Positions 27,524 through 48,526 of a stretch of 64,000 bases of DNA are shown here, piece by piece. Origin of the DNA: Pempheris klunzingeri (taxonomy: Eukaryota > Chordata > Actinopteri > Acropomatiformes > Pempheridae); the NCBI RefSeq assembly GCF_042242105.1, contig NW_027254956.1:347896-411895 (forward strand), written 5' to 3'. Numbering within the stretch: the first letter of the stretch is position 1; the number at the start of each line of letters is the position of its first letter. The position numbers were made by a program, and so were the translations under genes. Below the pieces are notes generated by a model. It had not been told where the DNA came from. It did no database searches and saw only the letters and a list, made by a program, of their open reading frames with translations.

Positions 27524-27850
27524 AATGGCTGACGGAGGAGAAGATGTTAATTTGGTCACAGATCTACTTAGAAATACATTTTCAAGGCGGACTTTCCAAG
27601 AAAAGCTGGACATTTTGAGGAAATGCTAGCAAGCCTGTCCCAGCCGGGAAAAGGGTTTGTCCGCCACTTTCAGGTCAGCAACTACGAGCGGTACCTTTGG
27701 CTTACAGGCTCAGAGGAGCAGATTGTATTGCTGGGAATGCCTGGTGTTGGCAACTGAACGACTCTGTGTTTGGAGCCGTGATGTATATGGAGCAGGTGCA
27801 CAGCAGCGCAGCTGTGGCTGCAGTGAAAGGAGACTTGTTGAATTCTTTTA
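27524..27850 (+). pseudogene. Broken hAT transposase N-terminus (TTF-type zinc finger remnant)
   Basis: Reads MADGGEDVNLVTDLLRNTF in one frame, then a stop at 27626-27628. It shifts to GKGFVRHFQVSNYERYLWL, then shifts again to LYCWECLVLATERLCVWSRD. The blocks match the start of fish hAT transposases of the TTF/ZMYM1-like kind (KGFVRHFQ..NYERY.WL, LFCWECLLF). At least two frameshifts and one stop are present, and the catalytic and dimerisation regions are missing. A dead fossil copy. Confidence 0.75.
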
Positions 27851-27921
27851 ATTGGGTTTCTTGCCTTAGTGATGACATTCATTCTCCAGCATGAGATACC
27901 TGTCTGCGATGCAACGTCCTG

Positions 27922-27980
27922 TTATACTGGCTTTCTGTATAATATTGATGGTTTCAATATTATACAGAAAGCCAGTATAA
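27922..27980. repeat. Perfect 27-bp inverted repeat within the hAT element
   Basis: Arms at 27922-27948 and 27954-27980 are exact reverse complements separated by 5 bp. The stem core is ACTGGCTTTCTGTATAA. It lies about 90 bp inside the 3' terminal repeat, so it may be a subterminal hairpin of the transposon or a nested insertion. Confidence 0.85.
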
Positions 27981-28493
27981 TGATGGTCATAATGATGGTA
28001 TTAAGAGGTGGTTTGATTCAGGTAAGATGCCACTGAAGGCCCAGGTGTAAAATGAACGGCCCGCCACTGCTATCTACACAGGGTCACATAGTTTCCCTCT
28101 CTCATGCCAGTGCATATAAGCAGCATAACTCATCTTTGCTTTATCTTTTATGAGAGGAAAGAGGAACGCAATCTGATTCAGAAAGACCAAAATTAAGAGC
28201 TTAACAATTTGGTTTTGATGGCATTGTAACAAACATTTCTAGGCTTCTTGGTTTAAACATGGCAAGTGGGGGTAACAACGAGAGCAGAGTTTACTGGGTT
28301 TTTTTCTCCACTCAACAGATAAACATCAAAGATCTCAGATAACTCTGTGGCAGGTTGCATTATTTTTGTGACAGTAAACCATTGTGGTGAACAGTGCCTG
28401 CAACGGCAAAATTGAAACTGCTTTTAGATGATAATGCCACAAAAGCGTCATCCACCAAATGATGGCATGCAATGAAAAAAATCCCATGTTAGA

Positions 28494-28501
28494 ATATATA
28501 A
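28494..28501 (+). promoter_or_regulatory. Candidate TATA box of cytokine gene 1
   Basis: ATATATAA lies 60 bp upstream of the start codon. That would place transcription start about 30-35 nt before the ATG. Inferred from position only. Confidence 0.35.
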
Positions 28502-28560
28502 TGACAGCCTGTGCCAGTTTAGGATCACTAACTGAACGGCAAAAACACAAAAGTTGCACC

Positions 28561-29457
28561 ATGTCACTTGGTAAAGGTAAGCTGTTTTTAAATTAAAATA
28601 AAATAATGTTACTGAAGTTTTGATCTCTTCAGTCTATTATTCTCTCAGCTTAATGCTGAGTTGTGACTGTGACGTTTATTCTGGTTAGACTTGTGCGAAT
28701 GTCCAATTGACTTTCTATGCAGATGACAACATCATATGTTTTCTATACAACTTCTTACAGAGCTCCTGCTTTCCTGCATTATGATAATGCAGATCTCCTT
28801 CATGGCCTCACGACCACTTGAATATGGGATTCTTCGGGAGAACATGAAAAAAATGGAGTTACCTTTGTGTAATCTACAGAAGGCAGAAAACGATTATGTA
28901 AGTAAACACATCATGCTATCTGTTTACAAAGTAAAGTTGCCTCCTCACTGTAAATGAACACATTATTAGAAGTTGTGACAGTGTCTGAGCCCTGCACTCT
29001 GTCATTGTCTTTGTCCTAAATACTCTCACTTCCTCTCTAGGTCAGACATATATTCAATGAAGATCCACCAATGGAATACAAATTTAAGACTCTACAGCCA
29101 CTTGATGGAATAACTTTGCCTGTGGGAAACACCACCACCAAAGAAATCCAGGCCTCCATCTGTGCAATCATCGACTACCTTGACAACCACCTGCTGATGT
29201 TCATCAAGAATCTCACTCAACAGGACATCCGAAGCAAAATCCAAAACAACATTAGAGCGTTTAAGGAGGAGTTCAAAGCAGCAGTTGAGCCGGCTAGTGG
29301 AAGTCAAAATAAAACCAGCACCCCAGAACAGTGCTACAGAAACGTAACGACCTCAGACATATACGCTATCAAGGTAATTGGCCTCCAAATAATTTATTCT
29401 GCCAGGCAATGGGTAGAGAGCTTCTTATGCACTGAGTGCTCAAAGACACTCTGTTAA
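28561..29457 (+). CDS. Candidate four-helix (IL-6/LIF-type) cytokine 1 at the IL31 locus
   Basis: Coding exons 28561-28576, 28761-28897 and 29041-29457 join in frame to 190 codons (189 residues). The start has a good context (CACCATGT). A signal peptide (core LLLSCIMIMQISFMAS) ends near residue 22. Predicted helices: about 27-52, 82-108, 110-132 and 153-182 (IYAIKVIGLQIIYSARQW). There are four N-glycosylation sequons (NTT, NLT, NKT, NVT) and six cysteines after the signal. A 16-nt first coding exon and three-exon layout are typical of LIF/OSM-type genes. Position between LRRC43 and MLXIP equals mammalian IL31. Exon 3 passes a GTAATT at 29374, which could be an alternative donor, but reading on to the TAA completes a helix. 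The family is inferred from layout and synteny, not from a search. Fish M17 or its homologue MSH are the obvious alternative names. Confidence 0.75.
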
Positions 29458-29489
29458 AACCTCTGTGACCTTCCCTGTCCACAACTTAA

Positions 29490-29560
29490 TCAAGTATTTA
29501 TCTATTGGTCTGTTATTAAGGTTTTCTATACTTATTTATAATTACCAGTATTTATTTTTG
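29490..29560 (+). promoter_or_regulatory. AU-rich 3' UTR of cytokine gene 1
   Basis: Several ATTTA pentamers (GTATTTATC, CTTATTTATAA, GTATTTATTTTT) occur within about 100 nt of the stop codon. Such AU-rich elements commonly shorten the life of cytokine mRNAs. Function is inferred. Confidence 0.5.
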
Positions 29561-29689
29561 TCATATTGAATGATGTCTTCCACATTGTCTGTTATTTCAT
29601 CTTTGATTTCACTGCAAGAAGACAACAGAAGTGCTTTTTCATCATCATCATCATATATCATGTGTTTATCATAGTGCACCTCTGTGGCG

Positions 29690-30430
29690 TAATCCATCAT
29701 TAGGCAGGAAACTTTGAAAATACCAGTTGCACCCCAATGGGTCTTCCCTCTCGGCTGTAAAGAAGGCTATTCAGAATCCCTAAACCAGTAAATCTATCAC
29801 GAGGTTTTATAGGGCCCTGTCATACAAAAATAATGAAGGCATATCCTGTGTAAGGTCTCTTTGGGAAGCTGACTTTGGAGAGACTATCCTGGATAATGAG
29901 TGGGATAACATTTGGTCGTCCCTCTCAGGATTCTTATTCATCAACAAAGCCAGGGTGTTGCAATCTAAGGTCATAAATTGGCTTCAAATTATCCCGGTGT
30001 AACGTAAGAAGTTAAACTTTGTGTTCTAAAAATATTGCACAAAGTGTAAACCTGCTGAAGGTTCATACTTCCACTGTGTTTTTGACTGTCCTCTTGTTAA
30101 CAATTTCAAGGGTGCATGGAAATAGATATTATATTTAAGAAGAAACTGGCCCTGGAACGTATTTTATGTATTTTGGGAGTACAATCACCACCTTTGAACG
30201 TTGGCCCCTGCAGCGGCATATGGTGCTTCTTTTCAATGCATCGTCATCACTAGATTTTACACTCTTATGGAACTTGTCCCTCTAGAAGCTATAAGCTTCT
30301 GGCTCAAGGACAAACCATTTAAGTTCTCCCCTTTCTGGATTATTTTGGAGATGATGTTGAGACATGTTTCTGTTATGTTCTTTTAACCCTCTTGTCTGAT
30401 CCCTTTGAAATCAATAAACTATACTATATA
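29690..30430 (+). mobile_element. Degenerate L1-type LINE 3' end (ORF2 C-terminus)
   Basis: Broken frames carry L1 ORF2 C-terminal blocks: KCKPAEGSYFHCVFDCP (about 30047-30095), LERILCILGV followed by PPLNVGP (about 30155-30205), and a terminal CFCYVL-like end near 30365-30385. These are the zinc-knuckle and tail of fish L1 elements. Stops and frameshifts are frequent, so it is inactive and 5'-truncated. It lies between the two cytokine genes. Confidence 0.6.
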
Positions 30431-31129
30431 CTCTTAAAAAAAATAACGCTTGAAACTTGATTCACACAGTTGGGCCTCACCAAATGGTAAAGACTACATG
30501 TTTCTTTGTCTGTTCAACAACAACAACAAAGGACTCCTTCCCTGAACTCAGTTTCCCAGAGTCCCCAAAGTTGACGGATAGGTGTGAAATCACCCCTGGA
30601 CCCAGCTCCACAGCCACCATTGGCCAGAGTGGGACACATAACCAAAAACCAAATTACCCCCACTGAACTTTCTCTTTCCCACCTTTCTCCTGAAGAGGAG
30701 AGATGCTCTTTTTCTCGGACCTCTCTCCTTTATGATTGATTTTGTTGTGTTTTAATAAATGTTTGAATCCACCTGCTGTCTTCTTTAATATTGTACAAGA
30801 GTGAATACTGCCAACCTCTACACTGTCAAGAACTCCAAAATCCTTCAGCTAGCTATCAATGTGGTAATTTTGGTAGTAGTTATTAAGTTAATTATTAATC
30901 ATAATGCCAAATTGATAGCTTAGTTACTTTATGAGACTAAACCAATTAAACTGGCTATCTTTTTCCTCGTTTTTCGAGGTGGTGCCCCAATCGAGGTGGA
31001 CTTTATACAAAGTTCCATTGATTTAAATAATTACTAATTATCTTTGATAGTTATTAATTATTTCTGATTTAATTGAACATACCATTTGTTAAACCCCAAC
31101 AACTCTCATACACATACTTGTGCACATTT

Positions 31130-31470
31130 GTGTACCTATAATTGTGAGGACACTCACCGATATAATACATACCATAGCCCCTAAAAATAACCATGAGCAG
31201 CACAGTTTAATGCCTTACCCCAACCCTTAGCCTAATCTAAACCTAATTCTGACATCTCAGATTGTTTGTTCGCTTACACTTACACACACTTTGTAAAGCA
31301 CTATGAGACACTCTGTTGTGATATTGGGCTATACAAATAAAATTGAATTGAATTGAATTGAATCTCCTAATTCTTAACTTTAAAACCATCAAACAGTCCT
31401 TTAAAGTAGTGAGGACTGGCCATAAATGTCTTCACAATGCAGAAATGTTCTCACTTAAATGGTTTAAAAC
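31130..31470 (+). repeat. Teleost 'TTGTGAGGACA' dispersed repeat, split by an insertion
   Basis: The left part (31139 'ATTGTGAGGACACTCACC' to CCTAATTCT) and right part (31366 CCTAATTCT to about 31460 'AATGTTCTCACTT') are the two halves of a common fish repeat rich in CCTAACC-type motifs. A 115-bp LINE tail separates them. Recognised by pattern only. Confidence 0.55.
31251..31365 (+). mobile_element. 5'-truncated L2-like LINE tail with 9-bp target duplication
   Basis: A 115-bp insert contains 'TTTGTAAAGCACTATGAGA' and 'ATATTGGGCTATACAAATAA' and ends in (GAATT)n. It is flanked by a perfect 9-bp direct repeat CCTAATTCT (31242-31250 and 31366-31374). The body matches another copy in reverse orientation near 55640-55755. 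This is the usual 3' tail of a fish non-LTR element. Confidence 0.7.
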
Positions 31471-31830
31471 TGAGAATAGTGCAACAAAGATAGCAATACA
31501 AACATTTATTGTAAAATACATGGTTTAAACAGTTGTCTGCCTTATTTACAGTACAGTTTTTACAGCTTTGAAGTGTAAAGATTTTATCAGACTTTTGGTC
31601 AACTGTAGGCATGTTACAAGATGTGTAGGTTTTTCTATGCTATTGATTCCAAAGGGGGAATTCCCAGAAAGAAAGAAAAACTGACTGTGTCATCTACAAA
31701 TGTAAGGGAAAATATTAAGATGTTGATCTTTATCAAAGGAGTCCAAATAAAAGTGATCCTTGGCAGACGGACCACAGAAAGTATCACATCAGAGAACCCT
31801 CTAGCTTAGTGGCTGAAACCCGGTAATTCA

Positions 31831-32637
31831 ATGGATTTACGTGCTGGTAAGCATCTACAGGAGCAGTTCAGACTGTGTCTGTTTCTAAACCAAAGCAAAG
31901 TTACACAACGCTGAAACTCTCTAATGATAACCGCAGACATGCCCCCCCCCCCCCTCTCTCTCTCTCTCTCCCTCTCTCTCTGTGAGCGTGAATGTTAAAA
32001 TCTAATTAACGCACACTGTGTACTCTCGTAGTCCTCATCCTCCCGTGCCTGCTCATTGCACAAGCAGCCTGCAGTCCAACTGGAGAAAGAAAAGCCGGGG
32101 CCGTGAACGCAACCATCCAGTGGATGCGGAAGGAGATAGGGTCAGCTCTGAACCACCTGGTAAGCTTTTTGGTGCTGTAATCAGGCTTAAATGTATTTAC
32201 TAATCAAAGTTTGCCATATGGATATTCTCACACCGGACAATTATGGAAAGTTTCGCTCATTCACTGATGTGACATCCTCTGACCAAATCCCTCTCCTGCA
32301 GACTGCACCCGGACTGCTTCCTAACACCTCCTGCCTCTCCCTGAACGTCACGGAGTTAGTGGGACTGGAGCAGCAGCCCCTCAATGCTGCCCACCTGCCC
32401 TCCTTCCGCTGCTACATGCTGAAGATGTCCGAGCTGACCCCGGAGCTGGCCCTTCAGCTGCAGACAATCAGCCAGTACACTCTGGATGTGGAGCGGCTGT
32501 TGAGCGGCCGGGACGCCAGTGCGGACCCCAGTCCGGACTGCAGCCTGCCCCACTTTGAGCAGGACATGAACAGTTACGTGTATGTCAGATGTCTGCTGCA
32601 GCTTCTGGACCACGGGCTCAGCACAGCAAAGTTTTAA
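31831..32637 (+). CDS. Candidate four-helix (IL-6/LIF-type) cytokine 2 at the IL31 locus
   Basis: Coding exons 31831-31846, 32032-32159 and 32302-32637 give 160 codons (159 residues). The signal peptide is MDLRAVLILPCLLIAQAACS. Predicted helix A is AVNATIQWMRKEIGSALNHL. Later helices lie at about 79-92, 94-117 and 132-154 (FEQDMNSYVYVRCLLQLLD). There are three N-glycosylation sequons (NAT, NTS, NVT). Cysteines near 59, 85, 128 and 145 could form two disulfides. Intron phases and the 16-nt first coding exon are identical to cytokine 1. Protein identity to cytokine 1 is low by eye, so any duplication is old. The segment NTSCLSLNVTE...FRCYMLKMSEL has the same spacing style as IL-31 (PCLSPDA...IRAYLKTI), but this is only suggestive. 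It may correspond to fish M17/MSH or to a true IL31 orthologue. Confidence 0.75.
31940..31982 (+). repeat. Poly-C then (CT)n tract in cytokine 2 intron 1
   Basis: A C-run (31941-31954) runs straight into a CT repeat up to about 31981. It lies about 50 bp upstream of the exon 2 acceptor and lengthens its polypyrimidine environment. Confidence 0.8.
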
Positions 32638-32662
32638 TTTCACAGTCTGGTATGGAGGTTGT

Positions 32663-32676
32663 ATTTATTTATTTTA
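32663..32676 (+). promoter_or_regulatory. AU-rich element in cytokine 2 3' UTR
   Basis: ATTTATTTATTTTA contains two overlapping ATTTA pentamers 26 nt after the stop, the classic cytokine mRNA destabilising arrangement. Function is inferred. Confidence 0.6.
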
Positions 32677-32721
32677 CACAGCTTTAAATTATTTAATATT
32701 TTATGAATTTTGTAATCCAGT

Positions 32722-32723
32722 TA

Positions 32724-32780
<57 letters not shown>

Positions 32781-32806
32781 CAAATATATATATATATATA
32801 TATATG
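32722..32806. repeat. (TA)n microsatellite in cytokine 2 3' UTR
   Basis: Two TA tracts (about 32733-32777 and 32786-32804) separated by CACCAAAT. They lie between the stop codon and the AATAAA at 32840, so they would be transcribed. Confidence 0.85.
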
Positions 32807-32839
32807 ATATTTATTCAAAACAAAGTGAAATTCATTGGA

Positions 32840-32845
32840 AATAAA
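32840..32845 (+). promoter_or_regulatory. Cytokine 2 polyadenylation signal
   Basis: AATAAA about 200 nt after the stop codon of cytokine 2. A minus-strand AATAAA (plus TTTATT at 32880-32885) follows within 40 bp and may end the convergent mlxip transcript. Confidence 0.5.
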
Positions 32846-35038
32846 ATAATATAAAGTCAATATTTGAATTTCTGTAGCTTTTATTGTGATTCCGAATCGT
32901 TTAAGGCATCTTAAAAATGGTTGCACATTTGGGAATTTTCAAAGAAACAAAAAACAGTGGAGTGCAGCATAAGAAAATATATTCTCAAAACAAATTAAAT
33001 GCAACACTGATTTTGGGGAGAGCTAATGTGGGCAGATCCAATCTGTAATGATATACTGTACATCAGGTGAAAAAAAAAGAAAACCCTCACGGAAACAGCA
33101 AACAAAAGTTGGAAATCCAACCTGCTATAACAAAGATTTTAAAATCATAGGATGAGAGAGAAAACATAAAAATAAAATCACCACACAAATGTCTGCAGTG
33201 TAACATTGGGGCTGTCTGTCATAAATAAAGTCATGTCTCTCAGTTTGAAGAAAAAAAAAGTAGCAATACATCATTTTGAATAATGTGGCCACTTAACATT
33301 ACACATAGCACACTGTAAAAGGGTTGACTTTTGCTTTCTCATCTTACTTTAAACTGAGCAGTCTGTACATCCATACAGTATTAATTTCTATCTTGTAGAA
33401 AACTAAAATCCCATTAAAAGACATCCGCAATCCACAATAAAAGACTGCACACAAAAAGCTGCACATTCATCAAATAAGAACTATCAGTGGTGCCGTTTGC
33501 TACCATAAAACTTAAAAGTAAACTCAGTTGTTCTGCAGAAAGTAAAAACACAAAATCAATGTCTGCCTGAGGAGTGCAGAACCACAAAAAGACTTATCGG
33601 CCTGCAGAGATCATGAGTAAGGGCACTTTATATGACCTTAAGGCTGATGTACGTCGGACATACTGACAAGATCTACACAGCGTCAGATTCTCAAGCAGTC
33701 AATGGAGTGCTCCGTCAAACATGATGACACTAACAGATAAAAAATGAACTGACTGGACACACAAAATACTCTGATATGGCTTTTGGTCTGTGTTTGTGGT
33801 GTGTGTCTTTTAATATGGTAGACTGATTGTTTTCTGTGTCTGTCATGACACACGAAATAAATAACTGCAACTACGGGCAGAAAAAAACTTTGGTAAATCA
33901 AACCATGTGATCTCACCTGTACCCTTGCAGACAACATGTTTTACTGCTGAAAAGGATCCTGACTGGATTTGTTCAAAGCTGAATGGAAAATAATAACGCT
34001 GGCCATTGCAGCCCTGAGTGACCAAAAAAGAAGAGATCCCTACAGCCACTGTTTATTCAGACTGTGAAGACTGTGTAACAATATACATTTGAAGGTAGAG
34101 TGTGTGTATATCTGTAATTCTATTTCAGCTATACTCCCTACGAGGGCTGTAAGAAATATTGCTCCATTATGCTGTGAACTGCCCAGCAAAAACCCATTTA
34201 TGTAACAAACTGTTTCTGCTATCTTGTACAATTTGCAGGTGAACTTGAAATGGGCAGAGCAAGCAAAGCATGAAGGAAGATGTTTAGCATGGACGGAAAA
34301 CCTCCAGGAAACCACTATAGTTAACTGGCAAAATAAAATTCACCTGAGTATATGAGGGATAGCAAAGACGATAAAGCTCTCATCTTTCTTATACTAATTA
34401 TGCAAAGACCAGCCTACGAGTGATCAACTTGATTGTGCTTCAGGCGTACATGTTGCCAGCTAGTCGTAAAAAAAAACCCACAATCATCTTATCTCTTTGT
34501 GAAAAAAAGCATCTTATCCATACACTTTATACATCTGGGAGAGCACACAAAATGAGCAGTCACTCATTCATTCCCTTTTTAACACAGCTTTGTGTTTTAA
34601 TATTATAAAAAGTAATTTCAATTTAAATATATATTGTTGTTCAAAAAGCAAACCACAAGTACCACCTTCCAATAAAATATTTAGAAGATCTTCACCTAAA
34701 GTAGATGAAGGCAGTAGCAGTTGCTGCCATTCAAATGTAATAAGATAAAAGCCATTCTTGCACAACTCTAACAAATGTCACCTCGATGGTGGAGCTTTCT
34801 GTGTGCATCATTCGCAAGACAGAACAAATGTATGACCATTGTACAAAAAGAGTAAAAGCCAGCTAGACGCAACTGGCATTTAACATTTAATTTCTTTTTC
34901 AGGGATGTAGTGGATCTGTGGAAGACGTTGTGACTTTGCTGCATGGCTATAAGGTAAACTAGGGATATGTCATTTTGATAATTGCTGTTATACGTTTTGC
35001 GTGGCTGTTGAGTCACCATATTTCCTCTGAGAGCAACG
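32846..35038 (-). other. Probable long mlxip 3' UTR / intergenic
   Basis: No open frame with recognisable similarity was found. The next minus-strand AATAAA convergent with cytokine 2 is at 32880-32885. If used, it gives mlxip a 3' UTR of about 2.15 kb. A nearer candidate is plus TTTATT at about 34050. UTR length is inferred. Confidence 0.4.
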
Positions 35039-47502
<12,464 letters not shown>

Positions 47503-47900
47503 GTCCCCACCTCACCAGACAAATAGCTAACGTTAGCCAGCAAGCTAGCACAATAAAACTCTTCCTTTCATGAGGCTTGCCAACAGCGCTGCAGGCTCAC
47601 TGTTGGTTAAAGTTTGTCAGCTTCGTGCCGTGGAGTCCCAGCCCTCGGTTCACTCATTTTAAAGCTTTTGGTAATTAATGGCCCAAGTTAACTTGTTGCA
47701 GTCTTGATAGATAGTTGACGTAGAGTCGCAGGGACCAGCTGACAAAAAAACAGCTTGCAGGCTGCTCTGTCCGCAGCAGGAAGTTCCTGTGCTGCAGCGT
47801 CTCTGATTGGTGGGAGCCGGAGCCCCACCCACCAAGCGACTCAAAATAAACCCGAGGGGACCAGCCGGCCGCAGCTCTGCCCAGTCTGTGGAGCCCTCAG
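47503..47900 (-). promoter_or_regulatory. mlxip promoter region with CCAAT box
   Basis: CpG-containing DNA directly upstream of the mlxip start. It has a minus-strand CCAATCAGAG (plus CTGATTGG at 47803-47810), about 300 bp upstream of the ATG. A CACCC-type motif (CCCCACCCACC) lies at about 47822-47833. No TATA box was seen. The region also lies 0.5-0.8 kb beyond the 3' end of cfap251. Confidence 0.5.
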
Positions 47901-48159
47901 TGACAACTATTCAACTGCTCCTATTTGTTGGATGTACATTTTCTTCAAAGTATGCAAATGCAAGATGCAACCGATGAGTTTTTGTAAGAAGCAATGAAAT
48001 GATACTAGCATGTGGTGGAGAAGTCTTCCAGTCCTTTACTTTAGCAATATCAGAAAATACTTAGTTACAAGTACAGGTACAAATTTTTGCTTTTCACTCA
48101 AGCAAAAATCTGAATGCGGACCCTTAACGTGTATTCATTTGTATTAAGAAGTATTAACC

Positions 48160-48165
48160 TTTAAT
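48160..48165 (-). promoter_or_regulatory. Candidate cfap251 polyadenylation signal
   Basis: Plus TTTAAT reads ATTAAA on the minus strand, about 185 nt after the stop. Its use is inferred. Confidence 0.35.
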
Positions 48166-48346
48166 GTACCTTAAATATCATAAGGAAAACTTAAATTTGT
48201 TCATGTATAGTTTTCCTTACAAAATACATTTTGGATGTAGTATGTGACAAAGCTGGACATTAGAATCAAACTTCATGTTCATATTCATCATATTTTGATC
48301 TAAAATACAGCAAAGAGCAGCAGAGAGACAGATGCTCCAGAGTTAG

Positions 48347-48493
48347 TTAGTTAGTTACAAGCACAGTTGGACGGGAAGACTTGTCTCTCTTCTTTGTTGA
48401 GGACGGGAAGCCCAGGATGTGGCCTGTGAATGTCTTCATAGATATCTCATCTGGGATGGCACACTCCAGTGTAGACTCTGAATCTCCACCTAG

Positions 48494-48526
<33 letters not shown>

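Larger units (their letters stand above)
26010..28069. mobile_element. hAT-family DNA transposon, non-autonomous, with 8-bp target duplication
   Basis: The 5' end CAGTGGTGGGCCGT and the inverted 3' end CAGTGGCGGGCCGT form 14-bp terminal inverted repeats with one mismatch. The element is flanked by a perfect 8-bp direct repeat CTATCTAC (26002-26009 and 28070-28077), the hallmark of hAT insertion. At 2060 bp it is too short and too broken to encode an active transposase. A decayed N-terminal transposase piece lies at 27524-27850 and a perfect 27-bp hairpin at 27922-27980. It sits about 490 bp upstream of the first cytokine gene and could have brought regulatory sequence (speculative). Confidence 0.88.
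24670..28560. other. Intergenic region between lrrc43 and the first cytokine gene
   Basis: Divergent intergenic space of 3.9 kb. It holds the lrrc43 promoter with its X-box, an old teleost dispersed repeat at about 25080-25540, and a hAT element at 26010-28069. About 490 bp of unique-looking DNA then lead to the cytokine start codon. No other gene was recognised. Confidence 0.7.
29458..31830. other. Spacer between the two cytokine genes
   Basis: The 2.4-kb spacer holds the 3' UTR of cytokine 1, an L1 remnant (29690-30430) and a repeat at 31130-31470 interrupted by an LINE tail insertion. About 350 bp of unique-looking DNA precede cytokine 2. A CAACAACAACAACAA tract lies near 30517. No additional exon was recognised. 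Confidence 0.6.

Noticed and set aside
27657..27894. Small plus-strand frames near 27.7 kb as host genes
   Set aside because: They lie inside the hAT element and match broken transposase blocks.
32356..32643. Minus-strand 95-codon frame over cytokine 2 exon 3
   Set aside because: Antisense shadow; the plus frame has a signal peptide, splice sites and sequons.
32582..32926. Frames with long Ile-Tyr repeats
   Set aside because: Translation of the TA microsatellite.
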